64,000 nt of DNA from Actinomadura parmotrematis (GCF_019458805.1 NZ_JAIBOA010000005.1:62001-126000), one strand, 5' to 3'; positions 7,820-17,034 are shown, counted from the stretch's first letter. Translations and numbers: made by a program. Notes: generated by a model not told the origin, from the sequence alone.

Positions 7820-10674
7820 CCGGGCGGTTCGGCGGTCCGCCGCCCGGCGACCGTGACCCGCGCCAAGTGGATCAGCGGACCCGAGTGGATCAGCGGGCCG
7901 ATGCCCGCAAGGGCGGCCGCGTCACCCAGGTCGCCGGCGACCAGTTTCTGGGTGGTCATCACGTCCACCATCATCTCCGGCTGGCGGCTGCGGCGCCGCG
8001 GGTGGTGTCGCTGCCGGCGGCTCCGCCGCACCTGGTGGGCCGCCAGGACCGTGTCGGGGAGCTGCTGGAGCTGCTGGCGCCCGGCCCTCCACCAGGTAGC
8101 GGGCCGGCCAGGCCGGCAGAAGCCGGTTCGGAGGTGGTCGTGACGGCGGTGCAGGGGCCGGGGGGCATCGGCAAGACCGCACTGGCGTTGGAGGCCGCGC
8201 ATCAGGCCGTCGAGCAGGGCTGGTTCGGCGGTGGTGCGCTGTTCGTGGACATGGCCGGGTACGATCCGGCCGGCCCGGTGTCGGCCGGGCAGGCGGTCGG
8301 GGTGCTGCTGCGCGCGCTCGGCGTCGCCGATGACCACCTGGCGGCGACGCCGGCTGAGCAGGTGGACCAGTATCGGGCCGAGCTGGCCCGCCGCGGGCAG
8401 GATGGGCAGCGGGTGCTGATCCTGGCCGACAGCGCCGCATCGGCGGACCAGGTCGCGGCGCTGGTGCCGGGCGGGCGGCAGCACCGGCTGCTGGTCACCT
8501 CCCGCGACACCCTGGCCGACCCCGCCCTGCCCGGGGCCCGCCTGATCGAGCTGGACGAACTCGCCGCGCCCGCCGCGGCCCAGCTGATCACCACGGCTCT
8601 GCGGCTGGCCCGCGGCGACGACCCGCGCCCGGCTGCCGACCCGCCGGCGGTCGACCGGCTGGCGGAGCTGTGCGGGCGGTTGCCGCTGGCGCTGGGGATC
8701 GTCGCCGCGATCCTGATCGGCGACCCCGGGCAACCGGTCGGCGTCCTGGTGGACCACCTGGCCGACGAACGCACCCGGCTGGACCGGGTACGCCTGCCCG
8801 GCAACGACGGCTCCACGGGGTCGGCGCCGGTCCGGGCGGCGTTCGCCCTGTCCCACCGGCGGTTGACCGCGCCCCAGCAGCAGATGTTCGCGCTGCTGGG
8901 CCTCAATCCCGGCCCGCACGTGAGCACCGAGGCCGCCGTCGCCCTCGCCGATCGGCCCGCCGATCACGTGCGGCCGCTGCTGGCCGCACTGGCCCGCGCG
9001 GGACTGCTGACCGAAGCCCCGGCCGGATCCGGCACCTGGCGGATGCACGATCTGATCAAGCTCTACGCCACCGAACTGCCCCTGCAGATCGGCGGCAGCG
9101 ACGCCGAGCACACCACCACTGCCGACGGTGACGACGACGGTGACGACGGCGGCCGCGACGCCGAGCCCGGCGGCACCGGCCCCCAGAAGCCCGCCGCGGT
9201 GCACAGGCTGCTACGGCACTACCTGAAGCTCGCCGATGCTGCCGACGATCATCTGCGCGCGCTGCCCGGCAGCCCCGTCCCCGACCGATTCACCGGCCGC
9301 CGAGATGCCCTGGCCTGGCTGGACGCCGAACGCCCCAACCTGATCGCCGCCGTCGCCCTGTGCACCACCGCCCACCCCGACCTCACCGCCCCTCTGGCCG
9401 GATGCTTGAACCGGTACCTGCACTGGCGCCGCCACTTCGACGACGCCCTCACCACCGGTCGGCACGCCCTCACCACCACACGCGAGTTGGGCGACCGGCA
9501 CGGCGAAGGGCAGGCGCTAGGCAACCTGGGGATCGCGCTGCGGGAGGTGCGGCGGTTCGATGAGGCGATCACCGCCCACACCGACGCCGCCGCCATCTGC
9601 CGCGAGCTCGGCGACCGGCACGGCGAAGGGCAGGCGCTGAACAACCTGGGGAACGCGCTGCGGGAGGTGCGGCGGTTCGATGGGGCGATCACCGCCCACA
9701 CCGACGCCGCCGCCATCTTCCGCGAGCTCGGCGACCGGCACGGCGAAGGGCAGGCGCTAGGCAACCTGGGGATCGCGCTGCGGGAGGTGCGGCGGTTCGA
9801 TGGGGCGATCACCGCCCACACCGACGCCGCCGCCATCTTCCGCGAGCTCGGCGACCGGCACGGCGAAGGGCAGGCGCTGAACAACCTGGGGATCGCGCTG
9901 AAGGAGGTGCGGCGGTTCGATGAGGCGATCACCGCCCACACCGACGCCGCCGCCATCTTCCGCGAGCTCGGCGACCGGCACGGCGAAGGGCAGGCGCTGA
10001 ACAACCTGGGCAACGCGCTGCGGGAGGTGCGGCGGTTCGATGGGGCGATCACCGCCCACACCGACGCCGCCGCCATCTTCCGCGAGCTCGGCGACCGGCA
10101 CGGCGAAGGGCAGGCGCTAGGCAACCTGGGGATCGCGCTGCGGGAGGTGCGGCGGTTCGATGGGGCGATCACCGCCCACACCGACGCCGCCGCCATCTGC
10201 CGCGAGCTCGGCGACCGGCACGGCGAAGGGCAGGCGCTGAACAACCTGGGGATCGCGCTGCGGGAGGTGCGGCGGTTCGATGAGGCGATCACCGCCCACA
10301 CTCAAGACCTGGACATCTGCCGCGAGCTCGGCGACCGGCACGGCGAAGGGCAGGCGCTGAACAACCTGGGGATCGCGCTGGAGGAGGTGCGGCGGTTCGA
10401 TGAGGCGATCACCGCCCACACCGACGCCGCCGCCATCTTCCGCGAGCTCGGCGACCGGCACGGCGAAGGGGCGGTGCTGAACAACCTGGGGATCGCGCTG
10501 CGGGAGGTGCGGCGGTTCGATGAGGCGATCACCGCCCACACTCAAGACCTGGACATCTGCCGCGAGCTCGGCGACCGGCACGGCGAAAACATCGCGCTGA
10601 ACAATCTGCGCATAGCCAAGCGGTCCAAGCGACGTTCCTGGTGGCGTATCGCCTTCCAACAGCGTCGCCGCTAA
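7816..10674 (+). CDS. NB-ARC/TPR STAND protein (bacterial NLR-like receptor)
   Basis: A 952-residue protein with a GTG start coupled to the upstream gene. N-terminus (about 24-53): the shared VTQVAGDQ motif followed by GGHHVHHH, like the actinobacterial RHIM-like (PP) amyloid motif. NB-ARC: P-loop GPGGIGKT (114-121), Walker-B-like RVLILAD (about 199), LLVTSRD (about 225), GRLPLALG (about 289) and the MHD motif as MHDL (410-413). A TPR region of 40-residue units runs from about 556 to 930. STAND ATPases bind a ligand through the repeats, then oligomerise; a short N-terminal motif can template an effector with the same motif. There is no SARP or kinase domain, so this is probably not an AfsR-type regulator. 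Placement between two transposons suggests horizontal transfer. Anti-phage function is inference. Confidence 0.88.
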   Translation: MTGRFGGPPPGDRDPRQVDQRTRVDQRADARKGGRVTQVAGDQFLGGHHVHHHLRLAAAAPRVVSLPAAPPHLVGRQDRVGELLELLAPGPPPGSGPARPAEAGSEVVVTAVQGPGGIGKTALALEAAHQAVEQGWFGGGALFVDMAGYDPAGPVSAGQAVGVLLRALGVADDHLAATPAEQVDQYRAELARRGQDGQRVLILADSAASADQVAALVPGGRQHRLLVTSRDTLADPALPGARLIELDELAAPAAAQLITTALRLARGDDPRPAADPPAVDRLAELCGRLPLALGIVAAILIGDPGQPVGVLVDHLADERTRLDRVRLPGNDGSTGSAPVRAAFALSHRRLTAPQQQMFALLGLNPGPHVSTEAAVALADRPADHVRPLLAALARAGLLTEAPAGSGTWRMHDLIKLYATELPLQIGGSDAEHTTTADGDDDGDDGGRDAEPGGTGPQKPAAVHRLLRHYLKLADAADDHLRALPGSPVPDRFTGRRDALAWLDAERPNLIAAVALCTTAHPDLTAPLAGCLNRYLHWRRHFDDALTTGRHALTTTRELGDRHGEGQALGNLGIALREVRRFDEAITAHTDAAAICRELGDRHGEGQALNNLGNALREVRRFDGAITAHTDAAAIFRELGDRHGEGQALGNLGIALREVRRFDGAITAHTDAAAIFRELGDRHGEGQALNNLGIALKEVRRFDEAITAHTDAAAIFRELGDRHGEGQALNNLGNALREVRRFDGAITAHTDAAAIFRELGDRHGEGQALGNLGIALREVRRFDGAITAHTDAAAICRELGDRHGEGQALNNLGIALREVRRFDEAITAHTQDLDICRELGDRHGEGQALNNLGIALEEVRRFDEAITAHTDAAAIFRELGDRHGEGAVLNNLGIALREVRRFDEAITAHTQDLDICRELGDRHGENIALNNLRIAKRSKRRSWWRIAFQQRRR
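9481..10600 (+). repeat. near-identical 120-bp tandem repeats encoding TPRs
   Basis: Nine full units begin at 9481, 9601, 9721, 9841, 9961, 10081, 10201, 10321 and 10441, with a partial tenth at 10561. Each encodes about 40 residues of the form ELGDRHGEGQAL / NNLGIALREVRRFDEAITAH. Differences are confined to a few codons: G/N after QAL, I/N in LG-x-AL, R/K/E before EV, E/G in FDxAI, DAAAI/QDLDI, and C/F. The combinations are shuffled among units, as expected from duplication and gene conversion. The last unit degenerates into a basic tail. Confidence 0.97.
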
Positions 10675-10817
10675 CACGGTACGCCTCGCCGCCGTCGGCG
10701 CCCCGCGCGGGCCGCAGGTGGCGCCCGGAATCTGATCACGCAGCGTCACATTTTGCACGCGCTGTAACCGCACTCGGGTTCACGTCGGCGGTGCCCGGAC
10801 GTTTGCACAGGTCAAAA

Positions 10818-10853
10818 GGGGGGGCGACCGGAATACGGGAGAAAGGGGCCGCC
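10818..10853 (+). repeat. left terminal inverted repeat of transposon 2
   Basis: Seven G, then CGACCGGAATACGGGAGAAA and GGGGCC. The reverse complement of 17035-17070 is the same except for A/G in CGA/CGG. The 143 bp between the NB-ARC stop and this repeat show nothing recognisable. Confidence 0.92.
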
Positions 10854-10967
10854 GGGACTTGACCTGGCGTCGCGATCCACCGACGCAGCCGGACTCCCCC
10901 GCGGACGCCCGCGGGGAGCCGAGCCTGGTCGTCTCCGGTGGTGCGGGCGTGCCAACGGCCAATCAAC

Positions 10968-11062
10968 TGTGGGGGCGGAATGGGCCGAATCCGCCCCTGC
11001 GCCCGATCCAATCAGGAACCCGCACGCCACCTGCCGGAACGAGCCGCCGATCCAATCGGATC
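10968..11062. other. candidate res region of transposon 2
   Basis: Between the left repeat and the recombinase gene are dyads suited to recombinase binding. One is GGGGCGGAA (about 10973) mirrored by AATCCGCCCC ending near 10998. A second region around GATCCAATCGGATCCGATC (about 11049-11067) is flanked by GGAACGAGC/GAGTTCC. Subsite limits are estimates. The rest of the interval to 11150 contains no other feature I can support. Confidence 0.45.
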
Positions 11063-11150
11063 CGATCCCGAGTTCCGCCCCTCCTTTTCGCCCCCGCGAT
11101 AGGGTGCTGAAGCCGCCGGGAACTCGCTCGGCCAACCTGGACGGGGCCAC

Positions 11151-12086
11151 ATGACGGACCGGATCTACCTGCGGCACTCCACCGACAAGCAGACCGACGC
11201 CCGCCAGCGGCACGCCCTGGCCGCGCTGATCGCCGCCGGCGCCCCTGCCTACGACGACCCCGCCACCTCCAGCCGCCAGCTGTCTCTGGACCGGGCGGGG
11301 TTCACCCGGCTGCTGGGCGAGGCCGCCGTCGGCGACACCATCCGCATCGCCGACGCCGCCCGCCTGTTCCGCTCAGTCGCCGATATCCTCGCCCTGCGCC
11401 CGGTCCTGATCCGGCGCGGCCTGCACCTGCGGGTGGAATCGGGACTGCTGTCGGGGATCGACCTGGCCGCCGACGACCCCGGCACCAAGATGATGGTCTC
11501 GGTCCTAGCGGCCGTGCTGGAGTTCCAGCGCGACATGATCTCAGAGAACACCCGCCAAGGCGTCGCCGCCGCCGAGGCCTCCGGCAAGACCCTCGGCCGC
11601 CCCACTGCCCTCGACGACGGCACGGCCGCCGACATCGTCACCGCCTACCAGGAGGGCACGGCGGTCAAGGCGCTGGCCCGCCAGCACCACGTCGCGCCCA
11701 AGACCATCCGCCGCATCCTGGACGCCGCCGGAGCCCGCCAGCTCCCCGCCGACCTGGCCACTGAGCTGGACGCGCTGCCTGTTCCCGCCGAGCCGCCCGG
11801 CCCGACCGCAAACACCCCGGTGACGCTCGACCTGCCCGGCCTGCTCGCCGACCACCTGCGGGCCGTCGGTGATGACGCCATCCGCTTCGCGGTCATCGGG
11901 GGGCGGATCATCCGCCGTGGCAAGGGCTACTCCATCCGCCTCACCGTGCCGCTGCACCTCCACCAGGCCGCGCTGCAGCAGAGCGCGGCCCTGGCCGCCG
12001 AGGGCGCCGGATCGGCCGAACGCAAGGCCTACCGGGTGTACGCAACCCGCGTCACCACCGCCCAGCAGCCACGATCAGGACGCTGA
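11151..12086 (+). CDS. serine recombinase/resolvase (transposon 2)
   Basis: A 311-residue resolvase-family recombinase beginning MTDRIYLRHSTDKQTDARQR, with the presumed nucleophile at S10. The catalytic domain runs to about residue 140 (LAAVLEFQRDMISENTRQGV). It is followed by the LGRPTALDDG linker and a helix-turn-helix (AVKALARQHHVAPKTIRRIL). About 100 extra C-terminal residues (GGRIIRRGKGYSIRLTVPL) are unusual for a simple resolvase and unexplained. It lies next to the left repeat and res-like dyads, so cointegrate resolution is the likely job. Confidence 0.85.
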   Translation: MTDRIYLRHSTDKQTDARQRHALAALIAAGAPAYDDPATSSRQLSLDRAGFTRLLGEAAVGDTIRIADAARLFRSVADILALRPVLIRRGLHLRVESGLLSGIDLAADDPGTKMMVSVLAAVLEFQRDMISENTRQGVAAAEASGKTLGRPTALDDGTAADIVTAYQEGTAVKALARQHHVAPKTIRRILDAAGARQLPADLATELDALPVPAEPPGPTANTPVTLDLPGLLADHLRAVGDDAIRFAVIGGRIIRRGKGYSIRLTVPLHLHQAALQQSAALAAEGAGSAERKAYRVYATRVTTAQQPRSGR

Positions 12087-12174
12087 CCCACCCGCATCAG
12101 AATGCTGGACGGCGGCAACCCGCCCTCTCCCGGCCCGCTACCGCCGTTGACCGTTCGGTTGCTGCTCACGACCG

Positions 12175-13167
12175 TCACGTCGAACTACTGCCGGGCGGTT
12201 CGGAGGGCAGCGCTCGGATCAGGGCTTTGACGTCTTCCCTGTCCATGATCAGCTGGATTTCGGACAGGGAAAGGCGGACCTTCTGCAGGTACCGGAAGCT
12301 GTCCAGAACATCCCCTTCGTCGCTGGCGAGGGCGTTCCACGCGCGTGTGCAGCAGGAGCTGGCGTACATCGCCTTGGTCAGGGCGTAGAAGGTGTACTTA
12401 ACGGGATCGTGAAGCATCGTTCCGGTGATGCGTCGCGCGTCGTTTCCCAGCCGCCCGAGCTCGACCCACATCTGACTATCGTTGTTCACCTCCACCCAGA
12501 TATTGATCATCGTTTGGTGTACCGCGTTCACTCTCGCCGGATACCACCCCAGGGCCGAGGACAGGTCGGGGTCCTGCGCGGCCTGGAGATCGTTCATCTC
12601 TTGGGCGAACTGGGCCGTGATCTGCTCGCAGACTCGATGCGCGTGATCGACAAGGTTGCGCATTGCGGCGAACCGGTCGGCATAGCTTTCATTGCTGATC
12701 TCTTCCAGGAACTCGTCCAGGTCCTCGGTCGGCTCCTCCCCTGAGGCCAGCCGAGCACCGAAGCGAGCAGCCAAGGATTCGAAACGGACGTCTTCGGCTC
12801 GTTCTTCGGCGGCTTCCTGATCGCGGCGCCGCTGGCCGTACTTGTTCTGGACAGCGCTTGCTTGCACTCCGCCGAGTACCTGGCCGATGGCCTCCCACGG
12901 CACATGGCGTTCACGGGCCTGCTCAACCAGGTCGCTGATCACGACCTCCAGAGCTTCCCGAAGTTTGTGAGCGGTGTGCAGAGCACCGATCTCCGGACCG
13001 AGAGCCTGAAGCTCCTGCAGGTGAGCCACCGGGGCCACGGTCGTTTTGAAGATCTGCGCCACCGCCTGCCGCACCTCGAAGATCTCCAATGAGTCAGCAA
13101 AAGCCCACTCATCTTGATCGCATTTGGCTTTGGGAGGGGACGTGCTGAACCAGCCTTCTGTGGTCAT
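12175..13167 (-). CDS. uncharacterised protein with HTH-like segment, transposon 2 passenger
   Basis: The gene codes for about 330 residues from the ATG at 13167 (MTTEGWFSTSP). The frame extends to 13227, but that start would add 20 atypical residues. Residues near 75-115 (DLVEQARERHVPWEAIGQVL) resemble the HTH found in many actinobacterial proteins of the 'LVxxARxxGxSWxxIGxALG' type. The rest is acidic, helical and soluble, with no catalytic motif. Codon use is less GC-biased than the neighbours, as expected of a passenger gene. I do not recognise a family for the C-terminal two thirds. The 5' region (13168-13415) holds no other gene. Confidence 0.6.
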   Translation of the reverse strand: MTTEGWFSTSPPKAKCDQDEWAFADSLEIFEVRQAVAQIFKTTVAPVAHLQELQALGPEIGALHTAHKLREALEVVISDLVEQARERHVPWEAIGQVLGGVQASAVQNKYGQRRRDQEAAEERAEDVRFESLAARFGARLASGEEPTEDLDEFLEEISNESYADRFAAMRNLVDHAHRVCEQITAQFAQEMNDLQAAQDPDLSSALGWYPARVNAVHQTMINIWVEVNNDSQMWVELGRLGNDARRITGTMLHDPVKYTFYALTKAMYASSCCTRAWNALASDEGDVLDSFRYLQKVRLSLSEIQLIMDREDVKALIRALPSEPPGSSST

Positions 13168-13415
13168 AGCGCTGATGCTAGGCGGCAGCGCGCGAAGCGG
13201 CATCGAAACCGAGAAGTCTTGAAGCATGCCGAGGTGGCTTTGTCAAGCGCGAGCGCTCCACGTGAAATGGATCCGCTCCACTCTCGAAAGTCGATCCTGT
13301 CTCGGGGTTTCTGCAACATGGGACTGGTCAGGACGGGCGACTCCCCTGCTCCAACAGGGGGCCGCCCCAGGTCCTGTCTTCGCACCGGTGTCGTGAGGCA
13401 GAAGGAGAACCACCC

Positions 13416-13634
13416 ATGAGGCCACGAACCAAGCGGCGCCCACGCCAGGAGGAGGCCCCCCGGCCTGAGACTCCGAGCGCCCCTGGCGGCAGGACGCTGC
13501 TGCCGCTGCGCTCGCTCATCCTGCTGGTGCTGGCGGCCGATTGCGGCGTGCTGGGCTTTCACCACCCCGCAATGACGACCGCGATCGGCGCTTCGGTCGT
13601 CATGCTCGTCGCGCTGAACAACCTCGTCGAGTGA
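13416..13634 (+). CDS. small two-helix membrane protein, transposon 2 passenger
   Basis: A 72-residue protein with a basic, Pro-rich N-terminus (about 30 residues), then two hydrophobic stretches (LRSLILLVLAADCGVLGF; AMTTAIGASVVMLVALNNLV). A good ribosome site (AGAAGGAG, 13398-13405) precedes the ATG. The function is unknown. A perfect palindrome follows 20 bp after the stop. It is short, but the ribosome site and membrane pattern support a real gene. Confidence 0.55.
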   Translation: MRPRTKRRPRQEEAPRPETPSAPGGRTLLPLRSLILLVLAADCGVLGFHHPAMTTAIGASVVMLVALNNLVE

Positions 13635-13653
13635 CACCGCAGACCTAGCCCAC

Positions 13654-13689
13654 AGCGCGCAAGGAAGCAAGCTTGCTTCCTTGCGCGCT
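13654..13689. terminator. perfect 36-bp palindrome between convergent genes
   Basis: AGCGCGCAAGGAAGCAAG (13654-13671) is followed directly by its exact reverse complement, centred on AAGCTT. It sits between the small membrane gene (stop 13634) and the 3' end of the transposase (13860). A two-way terminator is the simplest reading; a protein-binding site is also possible because there is no loop. The remaining 13690-13859 carries nothing I can name. Confidence 0.6.
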
Positions 13690-13859
13690 TCTGCGCCCAG
13701 GGCCCCACTCCCGCCGCGACAACTTCAGACGGATTGGCACCAGGATTGAGGGTGGGCTTTGATCGTGAAGTGCGACCCGGCGCAGGCGTTCGTTACCCGC
13801 GACAGCGTCCCCGGGCAACGCCAGGGGCCTGCGAGCCCGCCGGGATGGAGTGAGGGGCT

Positions 13860-16800
13860 TTAGGTGCTCGGGGCGAACAGGACGCGGGGTTCGAGGTCGA
13901 GTCGGGTGGTGGGGGCCTGGCCGGGTGGGGTGAGGTCGAGGGTCCAGTTGCCGAAGCGGCGGATGGTGTGGGTGATGTAGGGCGAGATGGTGGCCAGGTC
14001 GTCGGTGTCAACGGGGTGGCCTTCGGCGGCGATGGCGTTGGCGGCGTCGGTGATGTCGCAGGCGTTGGAGTAGATGACGCAGTTGGCGATCAGCTCGTTG
14101 AACTTCACCACCTTCTCCTGGTGGTCGGGGTCGTTGTGGCCGATGAGCTTGCCGCCGAACATCAGCCAGCCGGCGAACCCGTGGAATGCCTCGGTGCGGT
14201 TGGTCACGGCGGTGATCTGGTCCCGTAGCTGCGGTTCGGACAGGTAGCGCAGCAGGGTGATGGTGCGGATCGCGCGGCCGAGCTCACGGAAGGCCCGGTA
14301 CAGGCGGTTCTTGCGGGAGTGGTTGCCGAGCCGCCGCAGCAGCGTCACTGACGACAGCTTGTTCTCCCGGATGGAGATCGCGGTGCGCAGCAGGTCGGTC
14401 CAGTGGGTTTCGATCAGGTCCCAGTCGATTGTGTCGTCGCCGAACAGCGAGTCGATGTGCTGATACCGGGTGCCGGCGTCCGGGCGGTAGAAGATTAGGT
14501 CGTGCCAGTTGCGGATGCGGGGCAAAAGGTCGAAGCCCAGCAGCGCGCCGAGGCCGAAGACCGGCAGCGCCTGGCCTTGGGTGTCGGCGTGGATGGTGTC
14601 GGGCTGGATGTCGGAGGTGTTCTTCAGCAGCCCGTCGATGATGTAGACCGCCTCCCACACCCCGCACGGGATGAACCGGGAGAATAACGCGACGTAGGTG
14701 TTGGAGATGTGCCGGTAGGCGATCCCGCCGTATCCGCCGTACCGGATCGAGGTCTCGGCCAGCAGGTTGTTCTCCCAGGTGTCGATCTGCGAGCCGTCGG
14801 CCGCGACCGTCTTCCCGTCGCCCCACACGCTCGCCACATCCAGCTTGTTGAAGGCGTTCACCACGTCCACCGACGCTTTGTCGACCTTGGTGGCGTTGGC
14901 GTGCTTGTTGCCCAAGGACAGCTCGTGCACGCTGACCAGGCCGCGCATGTGTGCGGCGACCTGGGCTGGGCCGAGCAGGGTGCCGTGCGCGAACGCCGTC
15001 AGCACGTACCGGGCCATCGCGTCGCGGATCTTGGGGTCCGAGCCGGACGCGGGCCCGAAATGGCGATGCCATTTCAGCAGGTAGGCGGTGCGGGTGAGGA
15101 TGTCCAGCAGCGCCCGCTGCGGCAGCCGGTCATGGATCGCGGCCTCCAGCGCCAGCGCCGAGGGCCGGCGTTCGGCGCCCTTGCGGCGGCGCAGCACCGG
15201 CCGCCCGCCCTCCAGCAGCAGATCGGTGTTGGCCGGGTACCCGGCGTCGACCGCCGCCGCGATCGCGGCGAGCTTGTCCCGGTAGTGTGCGGTCAGCGCC
15301 GCCGCGGTGGCCGGGATACCGGCCTGAGCGCAGAACGCCGGCACCAGCGGGCGGCACTCCTGCCACGACATCAGCTGGTCGTGCAGGTTGGCATAGGAGT
15401 CCGACCCCACCACGGCCAGGTCGCCTGAGCGCAGCTCGGCCGCCAGGTAGGAGAACACGCACACCTCCAGGTGGCGGCGCACCAGCATCCCGGGACGGCT
15501 GGAGTCGCGCAGGATCTTGCGCCACTGCCCAGAGGCGAACGCCTCCACCTCGATCCGCAGCCGCACCTGGGCCGACTCCCCGGCGGGGCCGGGCCGCTCC
15601 ACCGTGATCTCCTCCGGCACGAACGCGGCCTTGGCACCGCGCAGCTCGCGCAGGAACTCCACCGCCTCCAGCACGCTGCGCTCGGCCGTGGTGGCCTCCA
15701 ACTCGATCGCATCCACCAGGGTGAACAGCGCCGACCGGTGCGAGCGGTAATGCTGGTCCAACAGCGGCAGGTAGTTGTTGCCGTGATGCGCCGACACCGC
15801 CTCGTGCGCGCCGACCAGCGCCTCCAAGCCACCTGCTTGTTCCAGCGTCTTCAACACCATCCGCCCGGCCCGCTCGGCGACTTCCTGTGCCGTCGGCAAC
15901 GCGACCGGCACCGGGTCAGACGCGACGGTGCCATCGCCCAGGCCCGTCGGGGCACCGGCCGGGGATGCGGCCTCCTGCACCACCGACAACACATCGCCGA
16001 ACACCTCCAGCAGCCGCTCGGACTCAGCCCGGTGCGCCTCCCGCAATGCCTCCAGATGGTCACGGCCCCTCTTGTGGATCGCGGCGATTCGCTTGCAGAA
16101 CATCGTCACCACGTCGTCGCGGACCCCGGTCGCGGCCGTGTGCACGAAACAGGCCAGCAACGTCAACCGCTTGTCCTCGCCGACCTTGCGCATGTCGGCG
16201 GCGTCGGTGACGTGCGCCTCCCCGGCGAAATGCCCAACCTTCCCCAGCGGCACGCCCTGCAGCCACACCCCGGTCGGACCGATCGCTTCGATGTCGGCCA
16301 GCAGCGCCAGCCGCTGCTTGAACTTGCTCAGCGACGCCGCCTTCGCCACGTCCTTCAACCGGTCGAACTCACTGCGCCGAGTCACCGGATCCACCACCAG
16401 CAACCGAGCCAGCCGGGAACGCGCACCCGCGTCCAGCCGTTCTGCCACCGTCTGGAAGAACCCGGTGTTGACCTCGGTACGGATCGAGGCGGCCATCGTG
16501 TCCAACGTGCTGTACCCCGGCAGCTCACACCGCTGCCGGACCAACTCCTCCAACGCCACGTTGATCAGATCGGCCGGGTCGTCCTTGGACTGCACCGCCC
16601 GCCGGATCGCCTCCTCGGCGACCTGCCGGACCTGGGGCGCGTCGTACACCACACCCAGCCGCTTGCGGACGAACTCACGATGCCGCTTGGCCGACCTGGC
16701 CGCCGCACGCTCCAACTCGACATCGTCGCCCAGGCCCAGCGCGCCGCGCACGTGCCCAACCACCGCCGCCGGAACATCCTCGACCTTCGGAAAGTACCCA

Positions 16801-16973
16801 AGCCGCTGGTAGGCCTTCAACCACACCATCAGCGCCAGCTGATGGTTCTCATCCTGAGTCCGGCCCCGCGCCCACTCGACCTCGGCCTCAGTCGGTGAGA
16901 ACGCCTCCGCCAACTCCCGCGCCGACACCACCCTGGCAAACCCCGGATACGCCGTCCGATCGACCGAGGTCAC
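13860..16973 (-). CDS. tnpA: Tn3-family DDE transposase TnpA (transposon 2)
   Basis: A 1,037-residue transposase starting MTSVDRTAYPGFARVVSARE. The N-terminal DUF4158-like half is followed by the Tn3 DDE half. The triad is visible as D719 (VWGDGKTVAADG), D797 (IHADTQGQ) and E928 (NRTEAFHGFAG), with the family blocks GGYGGIAYRHISNTYVAL and LGNHSRKNRLYRAF. It reads intact to within about 60 bp of the right inverted repeat. It is distantly related to the transposase of transposon 1. Confidence 0.95.
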   Translation of the reverse strand: MTSVDRTAYPGFARVVSARELAEAFSPTEAEVEWARGRTQDENHQLALMVWLKAYQRLGYFPKVEDVPAAVVGHVRGALGLGDDVELERAAARSAKRHREFVRKRLGVVYDAPQVRQVAEEAIRRAVQSKDDPADLINVALEELVRQRCELPGYSTLDTMAASIRTEVNTGFFQTVAERLDAGARSRLARLLVVDPVTRRSEFDRLKDVAKAASLSKFKQRLALLADIEAIGPTGVWLQGVPLGKVGHFAGEAHVTDAADMRKVGEDKRLTLLACFVHTAATGVRDDVVTMFCKRIAAIHKRGRDHLEALREAHRAESERLLEVFGDVLSVVQEAASPAGAPTGLGDGTVASDPVPVALPTAQEVAERAGRMVLKTLEQAGGLEALVGAHEAVSAHHGNNYLPLLDQHYRSHRSALFTLVDAIELEATTAERSVLEAVEFLRELRGAKAAFVPEEITVERPGPAGESAQVRLRIEVEAFASGQWRKILRDSSRPGMLVRRHLEVCVFSYLAAELRSGDLAVVGSDSYANLHDQLMSWQECRPLVPAFCAQAGIPATAAALTAHYRDKLAAIAAAVDAGYPANTDLLLEGGRPVLRRRKGAERRPSALALEAAIHDRLPQRALLDILTRTAYLLKWHRHFGPASGSDPKIRDAMARYVLTAFAHGTLLGPAQVAAHMRGLVSVHELSLGNKHANATKVDKASVDVVNAFNKLDVASVWGDGKTVAADGSQIDTWENNLLAETSIRYGGYGGIAYRHISNTYVALFSRFIPCGVWEAVYIIDGLLKNTSDIQPDTIHADTQGQALPVFGLGALLGFDLLPRIRNWHDLIFYRPDAGTRYQHIDSLFGDDTIDWDLIETHWTDLLRTAISIRENKLSSVTLLRRLGNHSRKNRLYRAFRELGRAIRTITLLRYLSEPQLRDQITAVTNRTEAFHGFAGWLMFGGKLIGHNDPDHQEKVVKFNELIANCVIYSNACDITDAANAIAAEGHPVDTDDLATISPYITHTIRRFGNWTLDLTPPGQAPTTRLDLEPRVLFAPST

Positions 16974-17034
16974 CCGAAACCCCCAAGACCGCCACCAACA
17001 CCACGACGGTCACCCTAATCAGCGACGCTCAGCC

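Noticed and set aside
9481-10600. Possible CRISPR array because of regular repeats
   Set aside because: The period is 120 bp with no unique spacers, and the repeats stay in frame with an open protein.
9249-10773. Long reverse-strand frames through the TPR array
   Set aside because: They are mirror translations of the 120-bp repeat, repetitive Arg/Ser/Pro peptides; the forward NB-ARC/TPR frame explains the DNA.
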